64,000 nucleotides of DNA from CAZSSM01 sp964609385 (GCA_964609385.1 CAZSSM010000006.1:1-64000); one strand, 5' to 3'. Positions 27,601-35,934 are shown, counted from the first letter of the stretch. Notes: generated from the letters alone by a model not told the origin. Numbers and translations are program-made.

Positions 27601-28098
27601 GCCGGCGGTCAGGTCGCCGACTACGTCATCGACCTGCTCCGACGCCCGCCGACGGCCCGCTGGGACACCCGCCACGGCGCTGACCTGGCCTCGCCCGGCG
27701 GCGCGATCCAAGGGCCCAAGGTGATGATCATCGACGAGACGGCCGGGTCCGGCGGCGACCTGCTCCCCTGGATGTTCCGCAAGCTCGAACTCGGCCCACT
27801 CGTGGGACGGAGGACTTGGGGCGGCCTGGTTGGCATCCTCGGATTCCCTCCCTTGATCGATGGCGGCTCGGTGACCGCGCCCGACATCGCCATCTATGAC
27901 GACGGGCAATGGGTCGTCGAGAACGCCGGGGTCCCGCCCGACTTTGAGGTCGAGCAGTGGCCCGCCGAGGTCGAGGCCGGGGGCGACCCGCAACTCGAGA
28001 AGGCGATCGAACTCGTCCTGAAAGCGCTCGAAGAGGGAGATACGGAGCGCGACGCCTCCTCGGAGCGGCCTGAAGACTATCCGGTCCGCAACCGGTGA
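24670..28098 (+). CDS. exported tricorn-type protease with polyacidic insert
   Basis: The 1142-residue protein starts with a signal peptide (ALA-type site near residue 27). It has WD40/TolB-like beta-propeller repeats (about 30-330 and 330-550), a core domain, a PDZ-type segment (about 830-900), and a C-terminal serine-peptidase domain. Residues match tricorn protease: His805 in AVGHSYLF, Ser1027 in DETAGSGGDLLPW and Glu1084 in WVVENAGVPPDF. Their spacing (222 and 57) is close to that of tricorn (219 and 58). A very acidic stretch of about 74 residues (about 554-627, mostly Asp/Glu) separates the propeller part from the core. The ATG at 24670 has GAGGAA 9 bases upstream. Stands alone; peptide degradation outside the cytoplasm is likely. 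Confidence 0.9.
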   Translation: MKLTSLTIAIASCVLIAWLTATGPAWAIDPEDTRMLTDPAIGPDRIAFVYDGDIWVTDASATDPPRRLTAHPGVESSPRISPDGSRVAFTGNYDGNVDVYVVDADGGVPKRLTWHPLPDQVLGFTPDGDQVLFASARSVSTRRYTQFFTVDVEGGWPTRLPIPNGDEATYSEDGSRIAYTPLSEAFRQWKNYRGGRNSRIWIYDVEATEVVQIPQPEGRCNDHDAMFVGDILYFLSDRDGEFNLYRYDGESTEVEPVTSFEDFPILHASAGAGRIIFEQAGYLHIYDPESRGGPERLRIGVTSDLRETRPRYVEGTEFIRGADVSPSAKRAVFEYRGEILTLPASKGDLRAITATSGVHERSPAWSPDGRSIAYFSDVSGEYQLHVAPQNGRGEVETFPIDGTGFYSQTTWSPDGEKIAFLDNARAMNWIDLETGEITRVDSDEVYGPDLMPPNRFDWSPDSEWIAYSRINRTKIAQIFLYSLEEDETYPVSDGLADATTPAFDSSGNYLYFAVSIDAGPVRQWFAQSNSDDRSTNRLYLATLKADIPNPFAKESDEEEAETEDEDEDADDGDEESEDDEKDGDEGEEDSDDGDEDEEEQEGDEDEDEADDEDDGDEDDESDEDEAPSIEVDGLTDRIVVMPTGSGLYRNLQSPKADTLLYLTSSPGATGPPTLKSYDLKGRKDQTLASGITNYRVAAKAGKLMYLAGGPGGLASGIVGLGPFKVGDGKLDLDKLRIRIEPRAEWEQMYHEAWRINRDFFYAPNMHGVDWDAERKKYAEFLPDLATRSDLNRVIRMLLSELAVGHSYLFGGDQLYEPETVPVGLLGADFEIVEDRYRIAKIYRGSSWDGLRAPLVGPGIDVREGDFLIEVNGKTIDATENLFARFEDTVGKIVMLTVADNPEGNEPRTAEVVPTGSESTLRLRAWIARNLERVREATDGRVAYVHVPDTARGGFTEFRRYFFPQVDCEAIIVDERYNAGGQVADYVIDLLRRPPTARWDTRHGADLASPGGAIQGPKVMIIDETAGSGGDLLPWMFRKLELGPLVGRRTWGGLVGILGFPPLIDGGSVTAPDIAIYDDGQWVVENAGVPPDFEVEQWPAEVEAGGDPQLEKAIELVLKALEEGDTERDASSERPEDYPVRNR

Positions 28099-28155
28099 GC
28101 TAACATTGATTATGATTTCAGCTAGTCTCTATATATTTTAACACATCGATAATCG

Positions 28156-28193
28156 GGGGACTGGTCGGCACTTCGCGTCGCGGACCAGTCCCC
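28156..28193. terminator. perfect 11-bp hairpin between convergent genes
   Basis: GGGGACTGGTC at 28156-28166 pairs exactly with GACCAGTCCCC at 28183-28193. It sits between the stop of the tricorn-type protease and the stop of the reverse-strand Tat-exported protein, so it can end transcription from both sides. No T-run follows, so factor-independent termination is only likely. Confidence 0.55.
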
Positions 28194-28210
28194 ATGGATT
28201 TGGGCGTCGC

Positions 28211-29749
28211 TCAGCCCTCGAAGGCGGCTCGGGTCCGGGCAACCAGTTGGTTGTCCTGGGCGTTCGAGCCGGTCAGGCTGTACATGCTGGTGGCCAGGTA
28301 GCGATCGCGCCAGTCGGGTCGGATATGGAAGTAGTCTTCTAGGGCGGCCGAGCTGAACTTGTAGTCGTGTGCGTCGTTACCTTTGAGGAAGATCAGGCGT
28401 TGTGCGGCGGCGATCAAGATTCGTGGATCGTGGCCGGCTTCCAGGTAGGCCAGGGTTCGTCGCGCGGCCTCGTCGCGGTCAGGACCAACGTGCTCGAAGA
28501 TCGCATCGATCGCCTCGACCGGATCCCCAGGGGGCTTCGAGGCGGGGATCTCGACGATTTTGCGGTCGCGGATCCGGCCCCGACCGCCCATCGCCTCGCG
28601 GAACATCGGCAGGAAGGCCGCGTTCTGGAGCATCGCCAGTAGGCGAGCCTGGGGGTCGGCGGCGGTCTGGTAGGCCACGTGGAGCGCATTGGTGGTCGTC
28701 ACGGCGTGCAGACCGACGATCCCTGGCTGACGCATCAGGAGTTCGCCGGCGGCGTTGAACAGGCCGTCCCAGATCGATGACGGATGGACCCCCCGGTTGA
28801 GCAGGGTGATGACCATCTCGGAGCCATCCTGCGGCGAGCCCTCATGGAGCGCGTCGAGCAGCTCGGCGGTCGCCTCGGGACTCACCACGCCACCCTGCCA
28901 TTCGTCACGGATGGCTGAGATGCGCTCCTGATTGCGCCGATAGGGGCGATCGGCTTCGGCATCGCGTTGGGCTGGATTGCCGCCTTCGTGCATCAGGAGG
29001 GCATAGGCCAAGGAGCGGAGGACCGGCTCGGCGTGTTGCCAACCGATGCATTGGAGGGTCCGATAGCTGTTGGCCACGAAGATCGCCTTGTGACCGATCG
29101 ATCGAAAGTCGCGGGCGCCGAGTCGGAAAAGGAGCTCGTAGATCTGATGGATTCCGGCCGACCGGGCCAGGGCGGCCACCGCGGCGTCCGCTTTGGCCTC
29201 GTCCCAGGATTCCATCGCCTCGAGGAAGACGGATTCGGCCTGATGAGGGGCCGGCATCGCAGCCTCGTCGACCGGCCCGAGCGTCCAATCCCCCTCGCGC
29301 TCGTCGCTGGCCTGGGCCGACTTGAAGTAGTCCAGAGCCCAGAAGATCGGCAACCAGCGGTCGGTTGCCGGCGCATTGAGACTGGCCAAATGGGCCGAAT
29401 TGACCACAAGCACGGCGTGAAACTTGAACCCGACGCTGGGTCGAGGCTGAACGTTGCGCACGCCGGCCAACAGGAGCGCCGCGAGCACCTCGCGGTACGT
29501 GGTACCCCGCACGATCCGAGCACCCACTTCCTCGAGCAGGCGGGCCCTCGGCGTCTCCTCCAGGAGTCGGACCAACGGCGCGATCTCGGGGAGGAGCTGG
29601 ACACTTCCCGGGTCGAGCCGGGCCTGAGAGATCGGCACGGCCTCGAGTCGCCCGAGGAAGCCGAATTGGCCGGCACCCGCGCCTAAGATCGCGCCGCCGG
29701 TCATCGCGGTCCGCTTCAGAAACGTCCGACGATCGTTGCGTTCCCCCAT
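28211..29749 (-). CDS. Tat-exported conserved hypothetical protein
   Basis: The 512-residue product starts with a twin-arginine signal (RRTFLKRTAMTGGAILGAGA) and a mature part made almost wholly of helices. Repeating hydrophobic-helix patterns (PEIAPLVRLLEETPRARLLE, EVLAALLLAGVRNVQ, PILIAAAQRLI-like) suggest an alpha-solenoid. Many His residues recur (FKFHAVLVVNSAHLA, SAGIHQIYELL, GHKAIFVANSY, GLHAVTTTNALHV). I recognise no enzyme family with confidence; a metal-dependent function is possible from the His pattern. The start has GGAG upstream. Similar Tat-exported helical proteins are known from planctomycetes. Confidence 0.7.
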   Translation of the reverse strand: MGERNDRRTFLKRTAMTGGAILGAGAGQFGFLGRLEAVPISQARLDPGSVQLLPEIAPLVRLLEETPRARLLEEVGARIVRGTTYREVLAALLLAGVRNVQPRPSVGFKFHAVLVVNSAHLASLNAPATDRWLPIFWALDYFKSAQASDEREGDWTLGPVDEAAMPAPHQAESVFLEAMESWDEAKADAAVAALARSAGIHQIYELLFRLGARDFRSIGHKAIFVANSYRTLQCIGWQHAEPVLRSLAYALLMHEGGNPAQRDAEADRPYRRNQERISAIRDEWQGGVVSPEATAELLDALHEGSPQDGSEMVITLLNRGVHPSSIWDGLFNAAGELLMRQPGIVGLHAVTTTNALHVAYQTAADPQARLLAMLQNAAFLPMFREAMGGRGRIRDRKIVEIPASKPPGDPVEAIDAIFEHVGPDRDEAARRTLAYLEAGHDPRILIAAAQRLIFLKGNDAHDYKFSSAALEDYFHIRPDWRDRYLATSMYSLTGSNAQDNQLVARTRAAFEG

Positions 29750-30054
29750 GATCCGTCTCCGTGTTCAGCCCCGCAGGATTGGGTGGGTTGTTTACCACGT
29801 CGGGCCGGCGCGGAAGCGACCCCTCACGTCCGACCAGGCCAACAGTCCATCATGACACGGCGACGCACGACCGGGGAAGACGCTCGCTCGAGGATCTGGA
29901 TCGTTCCGGATCCTCTTCGAAATCGATATATTTTTATTCGCACAAAACAATATATAAAATATTGACGTCAACCAAGAACGCTGATCTCTTCGATTCCAAG
30001 GTGAGTTGGCGGGTTTAACTGACCGACGAGCCATCCCGCTCAATCGTCACGGTT

Positions 30055-30399
30055 TCAATCGAAGAACCACTGAATTTCTGGAATAGTCATGTCTCCGGAG
30101 CCTTCCTGAATGTAATGCTCAGCATCGGCCAGTTCGAAGACCTTGGTCTGCGGCAACCAGTTCCTTTAAGCAGAGAGAACCTCGTAGGGAAAGTACGGAT
30201 TCTTGACCCCCAGAAGATCTGGACGGGACCTCGGAAACCCTCGATGACCGGGCCGGTCTCTTCAATCATGATCTGGGCCGAGAGGCGTCGACGATCGGAA
30301 GGGATCATCCGAGGGAACGCCATCACGCCCGCGCGATCCTCCGAGCCCCCCTGAAGCACAATAGGCTTCCGACCGACTTTCCGCTGGAAGGTCGGCCCG
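30055..30399 (-). pseudogene. remnant of a haloalkane dehalogenase-like alpha/beta hydrolase
   Basis: Reading the reverse strand across frames gives the C-terminal third of an alpha/beta hydrolase of the haloalkane dehalogenase type: SRSEAYCA, then GSEDRAGVMAFPRMIPSD, then GPVQIFWG, then KNPYFPYEVLSA, and finally NWLPQTKVFELADAEHYIQE and MTIPEIQWFFD before a TGA at 30055. The pieces are joined by a frame change at the G-run 30346-30351, a compensating frame change at the G-run 30207-30211, and an in-frame TAA at 30166-30168. The last piece retains the catalytic-His context (DAEHYIQE). The N-terminal two thirds, including the nucleophile, are absent. The remnant lies beside tRNA-Ala. Both frame changes are in homopolymers, so sequencing error could explain those two, but not the stop and the truncation. 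Confidence 0.7.
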
Positions 30400-30477
30400 T
30401 CGCGAGGATAGCGACTCGATCGATGGAGACCTAATCTCCGGCCCGACCATAATGGCCCATCGAGATAGCGAGAACAG

Positions 30478-30550
30478 TGGAGACGATCGGGATCGAACCG
30501 ACAACCTTCGGCGTGCAAAGCCGACGCTCTCCCAGTTGAGCTACGTCCCC
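30478..30550 (-). tRNA. tRNA-Ala (anticodon TGC)
   Basis: The reverse strand reads as a complete cloverleaf of 73 bases. The acceptor stem GGGGACG pairs with CGTCTCC; the D arm is GCTC-AACTGGGA-GAGC; the anticodon stem TCGGC/GCCGA encloses loop TTTGCAC with anticodon TGC; the T arm has GGTTCGATCCC. The discriminator base is A and CCA is not encoded. The layout closely follows bacterial tRNA-Ala(UGC). Confidence 0.95.
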
Positions 30551-30561
30551 AAGTCGTTACG

Positions 30562-30591
30562 GTGTTAGATTTTACAGCAATAATCTTTCAA
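30562..30591 (-). promoter_or_regulatory. possible promoter of tRNA-Ala
   Basis: On the reverse strand TTGAAA (30586-30591) and TAACAC (30562-30567) are separated by 18 bases, and the tRNA begins 11 bases after the second. The -35 box fits the vegetative sigma consensus well and the -10 box poorly. Confidence 0.3.
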
Positions 30592-30848
30592 GAGCTCGCC
30601 CCCCAATTGTCCGAATTCTGTCTGGTACTTTGACGTAACGGCCCGCTTCTCGGACTAGTCAGAATTCTGATTGTACGGGTCGGGACACCGGTTGGGAAGC
30701 GCTGCCAACGCTCGAGGGTGTCCGAGTTCTCTAAGTCCAGGCGATTATGTACTCGGCAAACAAAACGGAGGGGGCAACACTCCCCCTTGAGTCGGTTCAT
30801 GCCCAAGAAACCGACTCCTGCAATGCCGATCCATACCATTCGCCGCAT
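30588..30848 (-). CDS. possible small hypothetical protein
   Basis: An 86-codon frame starts MRRMVWIGIAGVGFLGMNRL, with AAGG two bases before the ATG, and lies 32 bases downstream of the DUF1570 gene. The N-terminus could be a signal or membrane anchor, but the rest has no recognisable pattern and the frame ends in the region before tRNA-Ala. Codon use is not clearly that of a gene. Confidence 0.25.
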   Translation of the reverse strand: MRRMVWIGIAGVGFLGMNRLKGECCPLRFVCRVHNRLDLENSDTLERWQRFPTGVPTRTIRILTSPRSGPLRQSTRQNSDNWGASS

Positions 30849-30880
30849 CGCCTTATCAGTTAGCGTATACTAGCTTGACA

Positions 30881-32752
30881 TCACGAACCGCCCTGGAGCC
30901 AAGCGTCTAGCGCGATCCGCGCGCGGGTCCGATTGCGAAAAGGACTGACACCCCATTGCGTCGGACCTCGGCTCTGGCGGAGAACGCGGTCGAGCCACTG
31001 CAGGATCATCACCGGCGACTGGCTGATCAGGCCTTGGCGATGAACGACATCAGGGCGGATCTGCCGCTCCATCCGCACTAGATAGTAGGGCAGAGGCTCG
31101 TAACGGAGCTTGTCCAGGTGGCGACGGACAGCCCGGTCGAGCCGATTCAGGTCGGCCCCGAAGGCCTCGCGGAAATCATCGAGGTGCTGGTCGGAAGTCC
31201 GAGCCTCCAACGGGGTGAGTTCGCCCATCCGTCGGAGATAGGCGAAGAACGGATCGGACTGACGAACGGCCAGGTAGTGGGTCAGCGCCCAGACGAAGGC
31301 GTAGTCGGTGGGAGTGAGCGACGCGCGGCGGACGAGCGACTCGACCAGCGACTGGCCGGGCTTCAACGGGGCTAACCGGGGCGCGGACTGATCGTCGGGC
31401 AGGGCGAGCCGAGCCGGATCTTGGACATCGGCGATGACGGACATGTGGATCGCGTTGACGTGACCAACCCCGGCCCAGACCGCGTTCCGCTTGGTTGTCG
31501 TGGGAGCGCAGAACTCGGCAAGCCCTTCGATCAGCCAGGGGGGCCAGGGGGCTAAGCGAGGTTGGACGCCGATATTGCTAAGGATCTGATGAGTGCCTTC
31601 ATGAGCGACGATCTGGGGTTGCCGCATCCGGGAGATCTCCGGGAGCCGGTCATGGTTCTCGGCCCGTTCATACATGATGACACGGTTGCTCATCAGGTCG
31701 TAGAAGGCCTGGACTTCAGGTCGCGCTGGATGGGCGTCTCGGAAGTCGCGCTCGGTCGCGTAGATGACCGCGATCAGCGGGAACTCGCTGTCACGAGTCG
31801 GCAGGCCTCGGCCGGCCAGGCCGGCCTTGAGTCCTTCGTAGAGGCTCTCCAGGAGCTTGGCCGAATCTTCGGCGAACCGGCGACTGCACTGATAAAAGAT
31901 CACGTAGTGGTCGCTGACGTGTTGCTCGAAGTCAGCGAACTCTTCGGGATGTAGGGTCTCGACCAGTTCCTGAGCCGTCCAAGGCTGGAAGGGCTCCTCC
32001 GAGCGCACGAGCCGGTTGGTCCAGCCGATCCGCCCATCGGGCAGCATCAGGGCAACGCGGTTGCCGGCGGTCTCGTAGAGGCGGCCGATCAGGGAACGAC
32101 CATATTCATCGCGGACCCGATACCCAGCCGGCGGATCCGACGCTTCGGTTCCCGACCCGGGTGAAGCGACGTCCGGAATGCCCGGATCCAACGCGTCAGC
32201 GGACGGATCCTGATCGACAGATTCCGCTGGATCCTGCGTTCCCGGTTCCCCACAGAGGTTGTTGAAGTCGATCGGATCGATGGCTTTGATCGGTTCGACG
32301 ACGTTAAAGGGAGCGTACGGTTGCCGCATTGGCTCATCGGCGGGCCGATCCTGAAGGACAGACGAACTAAGTGAATGGGAAGACGGACGCTCGAGAGGGC
32401 TGGATCCGTCGAGTTGAGCAAGGAATCGGGCGTCTTCCTCGGCGGGGACCTTCTCCTGAGGGAGTAAGGCGTAATCGTCGTCGACCGACCGATCGAGGGC
32501 GATCATGATCGGTCGATCGAGTTGCGTTGAGATTTCGACCTGACTCGGGTCGGTCGACGAGGTCAGCGGGGCGAACCTGGAGCCGGGCTGATCGGTCGCG
32601 ATCTGGGAGATCGGGGCTCCTCGGAGGATCACCGCTGTGGCGACGGCCAACAAGAGCGAGAGGGCGAGCAGGACGCTGTCGATCGGTCGGGAGAACGCCG
32701 GTCCTGAGGATCCATCGTGCGGGGCAGGGCTCTCCAAGGGGATCGACGACAT
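30881..32752 (-). CDS. DUF1570 family, metallopeptidase-like membrane-anchored protein
   Basis: The 623-residue protein has a membrane segment at about 22-44, a long disordered Ser/Pro/Asp-rich linker (about 50-210), and a DUF1570 domain. In the domain an HEGTH motif (His384, Glu385, His388 in IVAHEGTHQIL) fits a zinc-metallopeptidase active site; the PPWLIEGLAEFCAP segment about 20 residues on gives the third ligand, Glu. The start at 32752 is favoured by AAGGAGC about 8 bases upstream; the frame from 32821 adds 23 non-conserved residues. DUF1570 is typical of planctomycetes, and its substrates are not known. The catalytic part is predicted to face the periplasm. Confidence 0.85.
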   Translation of the reverse strand: MSSIPLESPAPHDGSSGPAFSRPIDSVLLALSLLLAVATAVILRGAPISQIATDQPGSRFAPLTSSTDPSQVEISTQLDRPIMIALDRSVDDDYALLPQEKVPAEEDARFLAQLDGSSPLERPSSHSLSSSVLQDRPADEPMRQPYAPFNVVEPIKAIDPIDFNNLCGEPGTQDPAESVDQDPSADALDPGIPDVASPGSGTEASDPPAGYRVRDEYGRSLIGRLYETAGNRVALMLPDGRIGWTNRLVRSEEPFQPWTAQELVETLHPEEFADFEQHVSDHYVIFYQCSRRFAEDSAKLLESLYEGLKAGLAGRGLPTRDSEFPLIAVIYATERDFRDAHPARPEVQAFYDLMSNRVIMYERAENHDRLPEISRMRQPQIVAHEGTHQILSNIGVQPRLAPWPPWLIEGLAEFCAPTTTKRNAVWAGVGHVNAIHMSVIADVQDPARLALPDDQSAPRLAPLKPGQSLVESLVRRASLTPTDYAFVWALTHYLAVRQSDPFFAYLRRMGELTPLEARTSDQHLDDFREAFGADLNRLDRAVRRHLDKLRYEPLPYYLVRMERQIRPDVVHRQGLISQSPVMILQWLDRVLRQSRGPTQWGVSPFRNRTRARIALDAWLQGGS

Positions 32753-33117
32753 CAATGTGCTCCTTGCGTGGCCCGAACCGTGATCGGGTCGGCGTCCCCA
32801 GAGTTCGGGTCGATTGGGCATCGACCTTAGCGCCTCATCGTCGGCTGAGGTGGCTCAAAGCCCTCGCATTGAGGATGGGAAAGACCCATCGTTCCGAGAC
32901 GGGAACGGCAGACATGGGATTCGATTCCCTCGAGATGGGAGTGCCTCAGTTCGATCTCAATCCTATCCGAGTCGATTCCAGGCAGCAGGCCCATGTCCCA
33001 CACCATGGAAGGTCGCAGGCATGTGCGGAACCGATGAGGCGCACGGGGTCATCCTAGCCGAGCTATTGCCGAGATGCGAGTCGTGGTCGCGTGATTTCAA
33101 GGCGACGGTGCTTGGGA
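32753..33117. other. intergenic region between two reverse-strand genes
   Basis: A 365-base gap that should carry the promoter of the DUF1570 gene. No RNA gene, repeat or terminator was recognised, and the forward-strand frames across it look like non-coding shadows. Confidence 0.45.
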
Positions 33118-33828
33118 TCACCAGGTCCAGCTCAACGCTCCCGGTCTCGGCCAAATCAAGCGGGTGCGATCCCAATTCAGGAGCGCCGGCACGATGATGG
33201 GCAACGACCAACCGATCAGGTTCCAGATCCGCGCCGGCGCGTCGGTTATGCCCGTTCGGGGCACGAGAATCCGGACCATCATGATCAGGGAGATCGGCGA
33301 AAGCATGAGTAATGGATAATAGCAGAGGGAGACGCCAGCCAAGAGATTCTGGAAGCCCGAGCCCGTCCTCGGCAGAGTCTGCATCAAGGCCATCAGGTAG
33401 GGCGTCAGGGTGACCGTCGCCAAGGCGCACCAGAGCCGTTCACCGGACCGAATCGTCGGTTTGATCCAGCCACCCTCAGCGGTTCGTCGGATCAGGACCA
33501 GCGGGCCTTGGAGGAGGATCCACGAGGCCAGACAAGCCGAGGCGATCGTCGGATCGCGCCAGGCCTGGCCAGCGAAGAGGGCGGCCATTGAGGCTGAGAT
33601 GATCACCAGGAGGAGACTGTGTAGGGACATCGCGATCGCCGAAGTTCCGGAGAAGTGTCCGAGGTCGTAATCGGTCTTACGAAGGGACTGGCCATCGTGA
33701 GCGCCCCGACCGCTCGATTCGATCACAGCCCTGTCGATCGTTGGGGCCGCGCCGAGACCACAACCAAGCCATGACACGTCTTCGACCAGCCTAACGCATT
33801 CCCTGATCGGGCCGAAGGGGCCTCCCAT
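33118..33828 (-). CDS. hypothetical multi-pass membrane protein
   Basis: No family recognised. About five hydrophobic segments are found in the C-terminal 170 residues, beginning with SLHSLLLVIISASMAALFAG, then ACLASWILLQGPLVLI, LWCALATVTLTPYLMALM, and two close segments near the end. The start is uncertain. The frame is open back to 34107, but the segment beyond 33828 has no protein-like pattern; candidates are ATG at 33828 and at 33630, the latter directly before the first membrane segment. No convincing ribosome binding site is seen at either. Confidence 0.55.
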   Translation of the reverse strand: MGGPFGPIRECVRLVEDVSWLGCGLGAAPTIDRAVIESSGRGAHDGQSLRKTDYDLGHFSGTSAIAMSLHSLLLVIISASMAALFAGQAWRDPTIASACLASWILLQGPLVLIRRTAEGGWIKPTIRSGERLWCALATVTLTPYLMALMQTLPRTGSGFQNLLAGVSLCYYPLLMLSPISLIMMVRILVPRTGITDAPARIWNLIGWSLPIIVPALLNWDRTRLIWPRPGALSWTW

Positions 33829-34182
33829 CTCGGTTGCTTGCCCACCATCCTGGCTCGGAAACACGATGAACTCAGGGACAGGTTGACCCCAGTTTTCATA
33901 ACGATAATGATTATTGATCGGCTTCCGAGGCCGATGCCTGGGTCGCTTTTTTGGGAGGTCGTGGACCAACGCTTGCGATGCTGGATGGTTTGGCGATCCG
34001 TTCTCGAGACTTGGCGACGACCCTACAACGTTTGAGTGCAGGTCGATTCCGCCTCGATTGATGGTCGAAGGTTTGGACTCAGACCTCTCTTGAGGATCGC
34101 TCCCCACATTTCATCCGATCGACATACTTCCGCCCATCCCGCGTCTTTCCCATCCTCGAACACCCCTGAGCGGAGTTCTTCC
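33829..34182. other. divergent intergenic region before the cytochrome c peroxidase gene
   Basis: A 354-base gap between a reverse-strand membrane protein gene and the forward di-haem peroxidase gene. It should contain promoters for both. The forward gene has GGAG at 34171-34174. No other element recognised. Confidence 0.4.
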
Positions 34183-35676
34183 ATGGTCTCGTTCCAGAGA
34201 CTCTTCCCTTCGACACTGATGGTCGTGCCGGTCCTGGTCGTGGGCCTCGGCGGCTTCGAAATGCTCGGCGGCGCGACGCTGTTCCCCATGGGTCCAGGTT
34301 CAAGCTGCTCAGGCTCCGGCGAAGTCTTCAAGTACTGCCCGGATAGCTGCCGGACCAAGAGCGGCGGCTCGGCTTGCAGCGAGCCGGTCTCTCGGGGTCA
34401 GTTGATCATGGCCTCGGCCGTCATGCCGGCCGCTGAGGAGCGTGATGCCAACAATGCCGAGGCGATCCACGGCCTGGTCGACGAGGTGACCGGCATGGAC
34501 GATCGGGATTGGATGCCCAGCAATCCGGACCTGATCGACGACAAGCCGATGGAGGTTGAAGTACCTTTCGGCCTTCCGCCGCTGCGGGTGGGTGTCAATG
34601 TACCCGAATCCAATCCAATTACCGTTGGCAAGTACGAACTGGGTCGGCAACTCTACTTCGATCCGCGGGTCTCGCTGAACGGGACGGTCAGTTGTGCCAC
34701 TTGCCACAACCCGGAACTGGGTTGGGCGGACACGCAGGAGATCGCCATCGGCATCAACGGTTCGCTGGGCAACCGGAACTCGCCGACGGTCATCAACACC
34801 GTCTACAATCCGAGCCAGTTCTGGGATGGTCGCGCCGAGTCGCTGGAAGCTCAAGCCCTGGGCCCGGTCGCCAGCCCCGTCGAGATGGGTGATCAGGATC
34901 ATTATCAGATCGTCGAGCGGCTCCGGACGATTCCTGGCTACGTCGAGCAGTTCGAGAAGGTCTTCGGGACCAATGTGACCGTCGACGCGATGGCCAAGGC
35001 GATCGCCACCTTCGAGCGGGTCGCGGCGCTCTCGGGTGCGGCCCCCTACGACATGTACATCGCCGGCGAGTCCGAGGCGCTCACCGATACTCAGAAGCGT
35101 GGTCTGGTCCTCTTCGGACTCAACCTTGACCCCTTCGACGACTTCGAGACCAGCGTCGTTAAGCAGAAGGCCAAGTGCTCGCTCTGCCACGTCGGTTTCA
35201 ACTTCACCGACAACAAGTATCACAACCTGGGCATCGGCTACGATCCGGATACCAAGACCTTCGCCGACCTCGGCCGTTTCGGCGCCGAGCCGATCGGTGC
35301 CAAGACGTCTGGCAGCATCGGCGCGTTCAAGACCCCGACGCTCCGTGAGGTCGCCCGGACGGCCCCCTACATGCACGACGGCAGCGAGGCCACCCTCATT
35401 GAGGTCGTCGAACTCTACAACGAGGGCGGCGTGGCTAATCCCCACCTGGACAAGGATATGCAGCCGCTGAAGTTGACCGAGCAGGAGATTGCCGACGTCG
35501 TCGCCTTTATGGAGGCTCTGACTGGCGAGACCCAAAAGATCGAGCTGCCCGTCCTGCCGGCTGGCCCCGACGGTAACCGTCCCGATCCGGCTCAGGCCTT
35601 GATGACCCCCACCCGCAACGTCGCCCAAAACAGACAATCGTTCGCCGAGTTCCACATGTTCTCTTTGACAGAGTGA
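34183..35676 (+). CDS. di-haem cytochrome c peroxidase (MauG/CcpA family)
   Basis: The 497-residue exported protein has a hydrophobic signal region followed by two haem-attachment motifs: CATCH at 171-175 and CSLCH at 332-336. Additional family marks are SPTVINTVYNPSQFWDGRAE, ASPVEMG and the C-terminal FKTPTLREVARTAPYMHDGS. Such enzymes reduce hydrogen peroxide in the periplasm or, in MauG-like members, oxidise protein side chains. The N-terminal 110 residues contain four additional Cys around GSSCSGSGEVFKYCPDSCRT, which do not form a CxxCH motif. The ATG at 34183 has GGAG about 8 bases upstream; the longer frame from 34036 lacks it. Confidence 0.93.
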   Translation: MVSFQRLFPSTLMVVPVLVVGLGGFEMLGGATLFPMGPGSSCSGSGEVFKYCPDSCRTKSGGSACSEPVSRGQLIMASAVMPAAEERDANNAEAIHGLVDEVTGMDDRDWMPSNPDLIDDKPMEVEVPFGLPPLRVGVNVPESNPITVGKYELGRQLYFDPRVSLNGTVSCATCHNPELGWADTQEIAIGINGSLGNRNSPTVINTVYNPSQFWDGRAESLEAQALGPVASPVEMGDQDHYQIVERLRTIPGYVEQFEKVFGTNVTVDAMAKAIATFERVAALSGAAPYDMYIAGESEALTDTQKRGLVLFGLNLDPFDDFETSVVKQKAKCSLCHVGFNFTDNKYHNLGIGYDPDTKTFADLGRFGAEPIGAKTSGSIGAFKTPTLREVARTAPYMHDGSEATLIEVVELYNEGGVANPHLDKDMQPLKLTEQEIADVVAFMEALTGETQKIELPVLPAGPDGNRPDPAQALMTPTRNVAQNRQSFAEFHMFSLTE

Positions 35677-35749
35677 GCTGGGATCTTTCCTCAATGGGAA
35701 TCGTTCCCATCTTGGTGCTCTGCTTGAAACCATTGATGTGATTAACTCG

Positions 35750-35790
35750 ACCCCGGTTCGCTCAATCCGAGCGGATCGGGGTTTCTTCAT
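35750..35790 (+). terminator. likely rho-independent terminator
   Basis: ACCCCG at 35750-35755 pairs with CGGGGT at 35777-35782, with an inner CGCTC/GAGCG stem, followed by TTTCTT. It lies about 75 bases after the cytochrome c peroxidase stop. Confidence 0.6.
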
Positions 35791-35934
35791 GATGACCTCG
35801 GGATGCGCTGGGTTTACGGCCTGGGTCTGGCATCGCGGATCGTGCCGCGAACCGGACTATCGATGGGTGCGTACCTCGATGCAAACCACTGACCGATCGC
35901 TCCCATTCCCAATGGCCCCCGGACCGAGGGTTCG

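Noticed and set aside
25072..27993. Long reverse-strand frames opposite the tricorn-type gene
   Set aside because: Antisense to a gene with the full tricorn catalytic set; compositional shadows.
34309..35790. A 493-codon reverse-strand frame opposite the cytochrome c peroxidase
   Set aside because: The forward strand carries both CxxCH motifs and a full peroxidase; the reverse frame has no family pattern.
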